The translations under genes were made by a program, and so were the position numbers. Of a stretch of 18,146 nucleotides of DNA, positions 7,850 to 14,633 are shown one piece after another (within the stretch, counting starts at the first letter, position 1; every line of letters begins with the position of its first letter). The DNA is from Clostridiales bacterium. Its GTDB lineage: Bacteria; Bacillota; Clostridia; Peptostreptococcales; Anaerovoracaceae. The DNA is taken from positions 4,709-22,854 of the forward strand of contig DPKU01000182.1 in assembly GCA_003542355.1 (NCBI GenBank). Reading direction: 5' to 3'. Under the pieces are notes generated by a model, which saw nothing but the letters and a program-made list of their open reading frames with translations, ran no database searches and was not told the DNA's origin.

Positions 7850-7878
7850 ATTGTAGCATACTCGGATGTGCGGAACAA
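7850..7878 (-). promoter_or_regulatory. Promoter of the 7152-7808 lipoprotein gene
   Basis: Read on the minus strand: -35 TTGTTC (7878-7873), 17-bp spacer, and -10 TACAAT (7855-7850) preceded by TGC, which makes an extended -10. It leads into a leader of about 35 nt before the ATG at 7808. Confidence 0.72.
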
Positions 7879-7886
7879 GGTGGATC

Positions 7887-8921
7887 TCAGCCGCGTGACT
7901 CCAGGATTCGCAGGATGTCCCCGAAAACACCGTATCCAGTCTGCAGCGGTGTGCCGTCGTGCTCGATCATCGTCAGCTTGCCCATGTAATCGGTGAGGAT
8001 GGAGTAGACCGAGGAGGCGCCGTCCACAGTGGCATAGACGTGACCAACAGGGATTTCCGTGGGCAGTACTGATGCCGTCACATGACCGTTCTCCTTCGTG
8101 GCCTTGCAGAGCAGCTTGATCGTATTGCCGCGGCTTTTGGCCGCCAGGATCCTTTCCCGGTCGATGCCGGCGATTCCTTTGCGATCCACTTGATCCGGGG
8201 TCAGCTCCGCATCCATCAGCACGTTGGCCATGGCGATGATCTTGGCCGTGGGATCATGGCCGTCCACATCCATGGATGGATCTGCCTCCACGATGCCAAG
8301 CTTGCGTCCTTCTGCAAGGGCTTCGTCGTAGGACAGTCCTTCTTCCAGCTTCATCAAGATAAAATTCGTGGTGGAATTGAGGATGCCGCTCACTTCGGTA
8401 ATCTCGCAAAACCGCAGCGTTTGGTCTGCCATATTGAACAGGGGCGTGCCGTCCATGACAGTGGATTCAAAATAAAATTGAGCGCCTTTGCTTTTTGCCA
8501 GGTCCCGCAATTCCCTGTAGTTCCAGGCGATGGGGCCCTTGTTTGCCGTGACGGCGTGCCTGCCTCGCTCCAACGCAGAGCGGATGTGGTCCGCCGCCGG
8601 CAGGCCGGTCTTGATGTTCAAGGTGGTCATCTCCAGAATCGCATCAAAGTCCACCTCCCGGGCCACTGTTAAGGAGTCCCAATTCGATAAGGCGGGATGA
8701 TCTTCTAAAAAACGGCCGTGTTCTTCGATTTCATTCAGCGCCCGCTTCAGGTCGAGGCCGGTTGGGTCGTACAGGGTGCCCCGGCTGTTTGTGGTGATGG
8801 CAGTGACCAGGATGCCCCTGCCATAGCGCTTTCGCACGTCCGCATCCTTTTCCAGCAAGATGGAGGCCAGCGCACGGCCTACGTTTCCGAAGCCCAGCAT
8901 CGCTACTTTAAAATCATTCAT
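7887..8921 (-). CDS. hom: Homoserine dehydrogenase (short form, no ACT domain)
   Basis: The enzyme reduces L-aspartate-4-semialdehyde to L-homoserine with NAD(P)H, on the branch to threonine and methionine. It has 344 residues. The N-terminal Rossmann motif is GFGNVGRA (10-17), followed by NKGP at 127-130. The substrate and catalytic region runs from GILNSTTNFILMKLEEG to DVDGHDPTAK, with K227 as the probable catalytic lysine. Many Gram-positive Hom proteins are about 430 residues with a C-terminal ACT domain for threonine feedback; this one ends before it. The ATG follows AAAGGA. No other threonine or methionine gene is adjacent, so it stands alone. The promoter lies at 8960-8988 and is overlapped by an inverted repeat that could be an operator. 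No terminator is seen before the downstream lipoprotein gene. Confidence 0.92.
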   Translation of the reverse strand: MNDFKVAMLGFGNVGRALASILLEKDADVRKRYGRGILVTAITTNSRGTLYDPTGLDLKRALNEIEEHGRFLEDHPALSNWDSLTVAREVDFDAILEMTTLNIKTGLPAADHIRSALERGRHAVTANKGPIAWNYRELRDLAKSKGAQFYFESTVMDGTPLFNMADQTLRFCEITEVSGILNSTTNFILMKLEEGLSYDEALAEGRKLGIVEADPSMDVDGHDPTAKIIAMANVLMDAELTPDQVDRKGIAGIDRERILAAKSRGNTIKLLCKATKENGHVTASVLPTEIPVGHVYATVDGASSVYSILTDYMGKLTMIEHDGTPLQTGYGVFGDILRILESRG

Positions 8922-8959
8922 GATGTGTCCTTTCCCGTTTATGGTCGAACGTTTCTTTT

Positions 8960-8988
8960 ATCGTATAGGCCGCTGGTTGAAAAGTCAA
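8960..8988 (-). promoter_or_regulatory. Predicted promoter of hom
   Basis: Minus strand: -35 TTGACT (8988-8983), 17-bp spacer, -10 TACGAT (8965-8960). The -10 matches only four of six consensus positions, so the element is moderate. The leader would be about 30 nt. Confidence 0.6.
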
Positions 8989-8996
8989 CAGCGGCC
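8968..8996. repeat. Inverted repeat overlapping the hom promoter
   Basis: GGCCGCTG(G)TTGA (8968-8980) is the reverse complement of TCAACAGCGGCC (8985-8996) apart from one bulged G, with AAAG between. It covers the -35 and most of the spacer of the predicted hom promoter. No T run follows on either strand, so it is not a simple terminator. It is a candidate operator. Confidence 0.6.
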
Positions 8997-9088
8997 ACGC
9001 TGCTGCTGATGCAGTATGACATCGCATCCATGTACTATACGAATCTTATTGTGCTATCCTTGACTTTGATTTACAATACAGTGTAGTT

Positions 9089-9421
9089 TTGTGTTTATCG
9101 TGTGGATCAGGGAAAACAATTTCGGCGTTTGCCGTGGAATCCTATCAGGTCGAGGCATTTTACTATATCCTGAAGCCGATCAAGGAGGATGTGCTCTTTG
9201 GGCAATTGACAAAGGCGATCCAAAGCATCGTCGTAGAGCATACGATCCATTTGTATCTGAGAGACGGTGAACTGATCAAAAATTTTGGCACCATGTCCCA
9301 GCTGGAGTATACGCTTTGCCGTGATGCACGCTTTATTAAGCCCCACCGTTCTATCTCGACTATTCTTTCTAGTCATAGTATCAAATGCAATGATTCCTTT
9401 TGCGTGCCTTATGATCAATAA
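9089..9421 (+). pseudogene. Decayed LytTR-family response regulator fragment
   Basis: The 110-codon open frame has only a TTG start and no ribosome site. It encodes the end of a receiver domain (FAVESYQVEAFYYILKPIKE, containing the conserved LKPI lysine) joined to part of a LytTR DNA-binding domain (LYLRDGELIKNFGTMSQLE and RFIKPHRS). Missing are the receiver N-terminus with the phospho-acceptor aspartate, the first strand region of LytTR where about 30 residues seem deleted, and everything after HRS. The final residues match nothing and run into the end of the convergent C11 gene. No partner histidine kinase is seen. This is best read as a relic of an AgrA/LytR-type two-component system. A functional small protein is much less likely. 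Confidence 0.7.
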
Positions 9422-11367
9422 CCCACATAGGTCGTAATCTCACCATTGATCGTTTCAAAGGTGACCACATCCGAATAGGCGACATTTCCCTGCATATCCC
9501 GCATTTCGAATATCTGCAGAAACAATCCGTCACCCAGCTCGATCTCTGCAAAGGATGTTTCGGGCGTTACGGTGATCGTATCGACTTCCACGGGCAAAAG
9601 CTCATCGCTTTCGCTGGATATGGCGGATCCATAGTGGATGGTAGTAATGATGTCGCCTTCTACGAGATAGCGGAGGTTTTTATCCGCCATGCCGTTTTCG
9701 TCGATCGGTTTTCTGGCGCCTTGAATTTCATAGGCTTCCTTTCCGAAATCATAGATCACGTTCAGGTTGTATTCCTCACCGTTCAGCAGGATCGGCACGG
9801 AATACAAATTGTAGTCGTCTCCTTCGAAGGCGATCTCCATATAGACCAGGCATCCGTCCAATCCGCCCCAAACGCCGCGAAAATTGTCCTTGAATATTCC
9901 GTTTTCCCAATCTGCGATCAGATCATTATCACTGCCCAGGAGCAGCATAAAATCTTGTTCCGGGTCCACATAATAAAGCTGAATATACATCCCTGTCAGG
10001 ATATCATCGGCAGTATCTCCCAATGTGAGAATTGCGCTTCCGTACTCATCAACATCCAGAGGATGGTCTTCCCATCCCTGGGTTTCCAGCGTTTGGATTT
10101 GAGGCACACTGTCGTAATCCATTTCTGAAATATAGGCCATCCCTTCTTCGGAGAGGTCTCCTGTCAAGCCGAGTGCGTAGTAATACTTGAACGCTTCCCC
10201 TGCGCCCAGATTTGCATAGCCGTTATAATCCTCAATATCACCGTTTAAAGAAAAGTAGCAGGACAGCCCGGTCGCTTCTTGACGATACGGTCCGCTGATC
10301 TGATATTCGATGCAATCGTCCAGAGCCGAAAGCACTGCGCCCGATGTTCCGGGTAGCATATCGGATGCCTGTCTTGCCAAATGTCCAAGATCGACCATAT
10401 TTGTATAGCCCTGCTCCTTGGTGTTGCCTCCGTAGTTTTCGGTTGCCATGGCTATGCGTCCAAAGGAAGAGATAAAGTCGGGATCTTCGCAGGCGTTGGC
10501 CAGCGCTTCTTTTCCGAATTCATTGTAGGCGCCGAGGAATTCGTAATATCGGGTAAGGTTTGTGACGGACAGGGTGATCTCATCGGCCGTTCCCACTGCT
10601 TCGCAGCCTTCCTGGTATGTGTCGCAAATGATGGTGCCAAGGGCCAGTCCATCCATGCCCGGGTCTTGGGCGAGAGCGCCGGCCCATCCGGTATAGTACC
10701 AGCCGTTGCCGGGTTCCAGTTCCTGGGATGCAACCAGATATTTTGCCACATCGGAAAACGTGTATGCCACGTCGACGGTGGCCATCAGGCAGGTATCAAA
10801 GCCGATGAATTCGAAAGGCTGGTTGCCTTCGGCCAATTCGTAGTTTGCATAGAAAGCGTTGTACATTTCGTCCAGCTTAAGACTGTCTCCTCCGAAGTTT
10901 TCATCGTAGGCCGCGCCGCCGATACTTCCGCCGCCATGGTTCCAGAAAATAAAACCTGTCTTTTCGGCCGGATAGTTCTCTTTTGCAAAAGCAAGGAATT
11001 CCGACAGTGTGTTTTCGTCTCCCATGTTTGCCTGGGGCAATTGCTCAACAAGAGACAGGCCGTTGCTGTCGAACACATACCTTTCGGTAAATTCTGAGCT
11101 GATCAGTTCGTTTTGCCATTGACTTGCCCCGCCGGTCTGAATGATGATTTTGACATTCTCCGGCAATTGAACTTCCAAAAGCTCCGCAAGATCATTGGTG
11201 GCTGCGCCTCCGTTTGTCTCCAGATCGCTGCCGCACAGATAAAAGTAGATGGCCCATTCATTGTCGCTTAATGCGGTATCGTCTGCGCCGCATCCTGTTG
11301 TGGACAGAAGGAGGAGCATTGCCAGGAGCAGGGCAGTCACTTTCCACTTTTTCGCTGATTTTTTCAT
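9415..11367 (-). CDS. Clostripain-family (C11) cysteine peptidase lipoprotein
   Basis: This is a surface-anchored cysteine protease of the clostripain (C11, clan CD) family; members usually cleave after arginine or lysine. There are two adjacent ATGs. The second (11367) is better spaced from GGGAG and gives 650 residues; the first (11370) adds one methionine. Counting from the first, the signal peptide ends at lipobox STTGC with C27. The catalytic domain covers about 35-390, with H145 in FWNHGGGS and C194 in GFDTCLMATVD, the expected His/Cys dyad. Residues about 390-651 form a C-terminal, largely beta region (adhesion- or propeptide-like) of unknown role. The mature protein is strikingly acidic. 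It is the last of three lipoprotein genes in a row. A perfect palindrome lies between its ribosome site and the preceding gene, which probably lowers its expression relative to the two small lipoproteins. Confidence 0.92.
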   Translation of the reverse strand: MKKSAKKWKVTALLLAMLLLLSTTGCGADDTALSDNEWAIYFYLCGSDLETNGGAATNDLAELLEVQLPENVKIIIQTGGASQWQNELISSEFTERYVFDSNGLSLVEQLPQANMGDENTLSEFLAFAKENYPAEKTGFIFWNHGGGSIGGAAYDENFGGDSLKLDEMYNAFYANYELAEGNQPFEFIGFDTCLMATVDVAYTFSDVAKYLVASQELEPGNGWYYTGWAGALAQDPGMDGLALGTIICDTYQEGCEAVGTADEITLSVTNLTRYYEFLGAYNEFGKEALANACEDPDFISSFGRIAMATENYGGNTKEQGYTNMVDLGHLARQASDMLPGTSGAVLSALDDCIEYQISGPYRQEATGLSCYFSLNGDIEDYNGYANLGAGEAFKYYYALGLTGDLSEEGMAYISEMDYDSVPQIQTLETQGWEDHPLDVDEYGSAILTLGDTADDILTGMYIQLYYVDPEQDFMLLLGSDNDLIADWENGIFKDNFRGVWGGLDGCLVYMEIAFEGDDYNLYSVPILLNGEEYNLNVIYDFGKEAYEIQGARKPIDENGMADKNLRYLVEGDIITTIHYGSAISSESDELLPVEVDTITVTPETSFAEIELGDGLFLQIFEMRDMQGNVAYSDVVTFETINGEITTYVGY

Positions 11368-11381
11368 CATTTCTCCCTTCA

Positions 11382-11407
11382 GAAAAGGCCGGCCTTAAGG
11401 CCGGCCT
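11382..11407 (-). terminator. Perfect palindromic hairpin before the C11 peptidase gene
   Basis: The 22 bp at 11386-11407 are a perfect palindrome, AGGCCGGCC-TTAA-GGCCGGCCT, containing two GGCCGGCC copies. On the minus strand it is followed by TTTCTG, then the AAGGGAG site of the C11 gene. It looks like a leaky terminator or attenuator within the operon. The short T run makes it incomplete. Confidence 0.7.
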
Positions 11408-11430
11408 ATAAGTGCAATGTGCGCTTTCTG

Positions 11431-12093
11431 CTAGTTTGCTACATATGGAACAGAAACTTGTACTAAATAGTCCTGCCATACAACGATCATTTCATCAAAC
11501 GAAGCGTCCAGTTCCGCCATATACTCAGCGCTCATAGTGGATGGATTGTCCAAATCTTCGCTTGTCAATTCTAAAACAGCAATCGATGCATTCAGCTCAG
11601 ACATAAAGGCTTCGCTGGCATCCCAACCGTTTTCCGTGCCTAGAGCGGCCGCTTCTGTCGTCAAAGCATTGATTTGATTGTACTTTTCGATCAGCACCGA
11701 AACGCCTGTTCCGGACTCCATGGATTCGTCATAAACCGCTAGTTCGTCGACAGCGCCCTGATAGGCGGCGATCGTATTGTCAATGACCGGTTCGAATGCG
11801 GCAACGTCTTCGTCGGTAAATCCGCCGGCATCAATAATCGCCTGGAATTCGACTTTTACGCTGTCCAAAGAAGCCTGCAGGGTAGCGAGTACTTCTTCCA
11901 TTTGTTCGGCGGTTTCGCCTTCCAAATAGCCGTTGTCAGCATACCAGGCGCCGATTTGCTGTACCAATGCATCCGCCTGGTCGATTTTTGTCTGCATGGC
12001 TTCTGTGTTTGCATCGACGTTGCTGCCGCCTCCGCATGCCGCCAGAGAAAAAGCGAGTACGACAACAAGTACGAGAGATAATATTTTTTTCAT
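11431..12093 (-). CDS. Helical lipoprotein, larger paralogue of the pair
   Basis: This is a 220-residue lipoprotein starting at the ATG at 12093, with AAGGG 8 nt upstream; an upstream in-frame GTG is less likely. The signal MKKILSLVLVVVLAFSLAAC carries the lipobox with C20. The mature chain is acidic, almost free of basic residues, and predicted to be long amphipathic helices. No known domain is recognised. Residues 33-118 align without gaps to residues 39-124 of the neighbouring small lipoprotein, with about one third identity by eye. Shared blocks include MQ-K-D and I-D-GG--DE--A--E-V-D--IA-Y. The remaining C-terminal 100 residues are unique to this copy. It lies 14 nt after the small paralogue and before the C11 peptidase, all on one strand. 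It may be a substrate, inhibitor, scaffold or cell-wall binding partner of the protease. That is inference. Confidence 0.85.
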   Translation of the reverse strand: MKKILSLVLVVVLAFSLAACGGGSNVDANTEAMQTKIDQADALVQQIGAWYADNGYLEGETAEQMEEVLATLQASLDSVKVEFQAIIDAGGFTDEDVAAFEPVIDNTIAAYQGAVDELAVYDESMESGTGVSVLIEKYNQINALTTEAAALGTENGWDASEAFMSELNASIAVLELTSEDLDNPSTMSAEYMAELDASFDEMIVVWQDYLVQVSVPYVAN

Positions 12094-12107
12094 AATCTGC
12101 ACCCTTT

Positions 12108-12512
12108 CTAGATGATTCCTGCCGCTTCCAAAGCGGTATTGAGCTGTTCCTTCGACTGTGTGTAGCCTGCGATCGCAGCATCCGCAACTTCTTCCATTTG
12201 AGCCAGGGTTTCGTCATCGTACCCGCCGCCGTCAAGAATAGACTGATGATTTGCATTTGCAGTTTCGATCTGAGCGACAGCCGTGTCATAAACGACCTGC
12301 ATATCTTCCTGCGAGTAGCCAAACATTTCGGCATGCTCCACATAGGCGTTTGCCAGTTCCATGCCCAGTGCTGTCATTTCGTCCATCTTTTCCTGCATAT
12401 ACGCGTTGTTGCTTGCGATGGCTTCGGCTTCGGGGTCGGTCGCTTCCGAACCGCATCCGGCCATTGAGAAGAGCAGCAGTAAGGTCAAAGCAAGAGTAAT
12501 AATTTTTTTCAT
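12108..12512 (-). CDS. Small helical lipoprotein, first gene of the three-lipoprotein operon
   Basis: This is a 134-residue lipoprotein. The ATG follows GGAG at 7 nt. The signal peptide MKKIITLALTLLLLFSMAGC ends in a lipobox with C20. The mature part is one acidic, alanine- and glutamate-rich helical domain of about 110 residues. It contains the block ILDGGGYDDETLAQMEEV, which is also found as a diverged copy in the next gene (IIDAGGFTDEDVAAFEPV). No family is recognised. It is preceded by an A/T-rich promoter region with a TATAAT box and an upstream palindrome. No terminator separates it from the next gene. As first gene it should be the most abundant product of the operon. Confidence 0.85.
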   Translation of the reverse strand: MKKIITLALTLLLLFSMAGCGSEATDPEAEAIASNNAYMQEKMDEMTALGMELANAYVEHAEMFGYSQEDMQVVYDTAVAQIETANANHQSILDGGGYDDETLAQMEEVADAAIAGYTQSKEQLNTALEAAGII

Positions 12513-12552
12513 TGAAAATCTCCTTTATATTTAGTGAGTTTATAATGTTACT

Positions 12553-12581
12553 ATTATAATCAAAAATGCGCCTCATAATAC
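12553..12581 (-). promoter_or_regulatory. Predicted promoter of the three-lipoprotein operon
   Basis: Minus strand: a perfect -10 TATAAT (12558-12553) lies about 40 bp upstream of the ATG at 12512. At 17 bp upstream the -35 would be GTATTA (12581-12576), a very poor match. A strong -10 with a weak -35 suggests dependence on an activator. Confidence 0.55.
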
Positions 12582-12586
12582 ATAAC

Positions 12587-12602
12587 TGTCATGACATGTC
12601 AT
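12587..12602. promoter_or_regulatory. Compound palindrome upstream of the lipoprotein operon (candidate regulator site)
   Basis: TGTCATGACATGTCAT contains two overlapping perfect palindromes: TGTCATGACA (12587-12596) and ATGACATGTCAT (12591-12602). It sits just upstream of the weak -35 region, where an activator would bind. The cognate regulator is unknown. Confidence 0.5.
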
Positions 12603-12658
12603 TATTTCGACGTGAAATGCAGCATTGTAGAATGAAGGCAAATGAAAAAGCAGTATCT

Positions 12659-13177
12659 TTACCCGACATCTCGCAGCGCCCGCAGGATCCAGGTAGCCAA
12701 TACGCCATTGAGCACGCCGGCGGCCATGCCTGCCAGGAGCAGAAGAGGAAAGTAGTAGAGGATCTGGGCACTCTCCACGATCAGGGCGGCCACGGTCAAT
12801 TGGGCAAGATTGTGAAAGACGCCGCCGGCCATGGATACACCGGCTGTACTGAACAGATCTGTCTTTCGAAGAGCAGCCATGACGGCGAAGCTCACAAGGC
12901 CGCCGGCCAGGGAATACAGGCCCGAAAAGACGCTGCCAAAGAGGGCGGCGGCCAGAAGGATCCGAGTCAGATTGACCATCAGGGCGGTGCGGGCGCCCAG
13001 TCTGTAAAGCGCCACAACAATGACGATGTTGGCAAGGCCGGGCTTAATGCCCGGGATCCCAAGGGAAAGAGGGAAGAGAAATTCCACATAAGAAAAGATC
13101 AAGGCCAGCGAGGCCAGGATCGCTGCTACGGGTATTTTATTTGACATCGAAGTGTGTTTTTTTGATACATCGTTCAT
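12659..13177 (-). CDS. Gx transporter family / heptaprenyl diphosphate synthase component I-like membrane protein
   Basis: This integral membrane protein has 172 residues from the ATG at 13177. A TTG at 13183, overlapping the upstream stop codon as TTGA, is an alternative start, and so is an ATG at 13147. None has a strong ribosome site, so translation is probably coupled to the preceding gene. About five hydrophobic segments are visible. The family signature includes GIKPGLANIV (loop after the first segment), LTRILLAAALFG, GGLVSF and GGVFHNLAQL. The family was named after a subunit of heptaprenyl diphosphate synthase but is built like the substrate-binding membrane component of a small-molecule transporter. 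Its substrate is unknown. It commonly neighbours NusG-domain-II, ApbE and Rnf genes in anaerobes, and does so here. Confidence 0.88.
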   Translation of the reverse strand: MNDVSKKHTSMSNKIPVAAILASLALIFSYVEFLFPLSLGIPGIKPGLANIVIVVALYRLGARTALMVNLTRILLAAALFGSVFSGLYSLAGGLVSFAVMAALRKTDLFSTAGVSMAGGVFHNLAQLTVAALIVESAQILYYFPLLLLAGMAAGVLNGVLATWILRALRDVG

Positions 13178-13179
13178 CG

Positions 13180-13539
13180 TCAATACGAAATGCTGTCCAG
13201 TTCATCGGACCCGCGGATGGTGAGCACCACTTTGTTGGGAAGACAGACGACCACCTGATTTGTTTGGCGAATGCTGCCGAAGTCCATGCAGTCTCCGTTG
13301 GGGCAATCCGCTTCGATCATGCTCACTTGACCGTCCCGGATTTCCATAGTATTATGACCGTTGGCAGATTCAATCTGTACGATCCTGTTTTCGGACAGGT
13401 CGTAGACCCCCTGCAACGCGCCGTCCACCGTGACGGCTACGCTGTATCCGGGCACGGAAAGGCTCTGCAGCAGGGCCAGAATACCGAAGCCCAGAGCCAG
13501 CAGAATAATACCCAGGACGATGTCTGCTTTCTGAAACAT
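13180..13539 (-). CDS. NusG domain II-containing protein
   Basis: This is a 119-residue protein with an N-terminal membrane segment (about 6-26) and an extracytoplasmic NusG-domain-II beta fold. The family's conserved cysteines appear as CPNGDC at about 78-83 and CLPNKVVLTI near residue 100. Despite the name it is not a transcription factor. The role is unknown, but the domain accompanies flavin-linked membrane redox systems. It is the first gene of a two-gene unit with the Gx transporter, whose start overlaps or touches its stop. Its start codon lies only 10 bp from the divergent apbE start codon. It lacks a clear ribosome site, because the plus-strand GGAG of apbE occupies the space just upstream. 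Its promoter lies inside apbE. Confidence 0.88.
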   Translation of the reverse strand: MFQKADIVLGIILLALGFGILALLQSLSVPGYSVAVTVDGALQGVYDLSENRIVQIESANGHNTMEIRDGQVSMIEADCPNGDCMDFGSIRQTNQVVVCLPNKVVLTIRGSDELDSISY

Positions 13540-13549
13540 AGGAGACGAA

Positions 13550-14632
13550 ATGACCTTTCAAAAATCCAGCCTGTACGGCTGCAAAAAAAGACTAACGGCG
13601 CTGTTGATCGCCGGGCTTATTATAACACAGAGCGGCTGCGGGAACAATGCACCGTCAACGAATGTCAGCTGGGACGAAGACTATCTGCTCAACACATATT
13701 GTACAGTGACGATTTACGAAGCCGGACGGGAAGAATTGATCCGGGAAGCCTTCACCTACGCCCGCCAGCTGGAGAATCTGCTTTCAAGGACTGTTGCAGA
13801 CAGCGAAGTAGCCGCTGTCAACCGGAGCACGGCCGGAGAGGCGGTTTCTGTGTCGCTGGAGACTGCCGATGTCGTCGAACGGGGGCTGTATTACAGCGCG
13901 CTTTCCGGGGGACTTTTTGACATTACGCTGGGTGCGCTCACAGAGCTTTGGAATTTTTCCTCCAACGATCCACGCGTTCCTGCGCAGGCAGACATCGAGC
14001 AGGCCCTCACTTCGGCAGACTATCAGACGATCGGCATTTCTTGGGCTGCTGGCCGCGGCAGTGCTGCGATCACGAAGGCAAACCTGGATACCCACATCGA
14101 TCTGGGCGGCATCGCCAAAGGTTATATCGCCGACTGCGTCAAGGATTTTCTGGAAAACAGGGGCGTCTCGTCCGCGTTGATCAATTTTGGCGGCAACGTA
14201 GTGGTCCTGGGGGCAAAGGAAGACGGTGCGCCCTGGGTGATCGGCGTGGAAAAACCGTTTTCTGCAGAGGAAGAAGGAGACCTGGTGCGGGAATTGTCCG
14301 GAGAGATCGTCGTGACCCACGGATCCGTGGTGACGTCGGGTATTTATGAGCGGAAATTCACGGAAAACGGACAGCTCTATTATCATATTCTGGATCCCGA
14401 AACCGGCTACCCCAGGGAGACGGATCTGATCTCCGTTACGGTGATCGGGCCGGCGTCCACGGACTGCGACGCCCTTTCCACGATATGTCTGATGCTGGGT
14501 CTGGAAGAAGGACAGGCGCTCATCGAGGGAATGGAGCCTTATGAAGCGGTTTTCATCCCAAAAGTCGGCGGCATTGCCGTCACAGACGGCGCACGGTTTA
14601 CATCTTACGAAGGGTCGGAAGGAACGCAATGA
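13550..14632 (+). CDS. apbE: FAD:protein FMN transferase, lipoprotein form
   Basis: The enzyme transfers FMN from FAD to a threonine or serine of target proteins outside the membrane, including RnfG- and RnfD-type subunits in known systems. It has 360 residues. The ATG has GGAG 5 nt upstream. The signal peptide has a lipobox ITQSGC with C30, so it is membrane-anchored. ApbE motifs are DLGGIAKGYIAD from 184, INFGGN at 211-216, HILDPETGYP from 279, and the metal-binding DCDALST near 305-311. The start codon is 10 bp from that of the divergent NusG-II gene. No convincing plus-strand promoter was found, and any promoter must lie within the NusG-II gene. The next gene starts 1 nt after its stop, so the two are cotranslated. 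rnfAB about 2 kb away gives a plausible target. Confidence 0.94.
   Translation: MTFQKSSLYGCKKRLTALLIAGLIITQSGCGNNAPSTNVSWDEDYLLNTYCTVTIYEAGREELIREAFTYARQLENLLSRTVADSEVAAVNRSTAGEAVSVSLETADVVERGLYYSALSGGLFDITLGALTELWNFSSNDPRVPAQADIEQALTSADYQTIGISWAAGRGSAAITKANLDTHIDLGGIAKGYIADCVKDFLENRGVSSALINFGGNVVVLGAKEDGAPWVIGVEKPFSAEEEGDLVRELSGEIVVTHGSVVTSGIYERKFTENGQLYYHILDPETGYPRETDLISVTVIGPASTDCDALSTICLMLGLEEGQALIEGMEPYEAVFIPKVGGIAVTDGARFTSYEGSEGTQ
13619..13647 (-). promoter_or_regulatory. Promoter of the NusG-II/Gx unit, inside apbE
   Basis: Minus strand: -35 TTGTTC (13647-13642), 17-bp spacer, perfect -10 TATAAT (13624-13619). Transcription would begin near 13612, giving a leader of about 73 nt antisense to the 5' end of apbE. 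The same -35 hexamer and spacing occur at the 7850-7878 promoter. Confidence 0.7.
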
Positions 14633-14633
14633 T

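Noticed and set aside
7158..7856. 232-codon plus-strand frame opposite the 7152-7808 lipoprotein
   Set aside because: The minus-strand frame has a signal peptide, lipobox, ribosome site and promoter. The plus-strand frame has none.
8718..9086. Plus-strand frame ending in a hydrophobic stretch before the LytTR remnant
   Set aside because: Most of it is antisense to hom. The hydrophobic end (about 9005-9086) could be a relic of a sensor kinase but is too short and shows no motif.
12566..13144. 192-codon plus-strand frame opposite the Gx transporter gene
   Set aside because: Antisense to a clear membrane protein. Its composition (K, Q and G rich) is typical of the complement of hydrophobic codons.
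13141..13920. 259-codon plus-strand frame spanning the NusG-II gene and the apbE start
   Set aside because: It overlaps two recognised genes in other frames and has no domain of its own.
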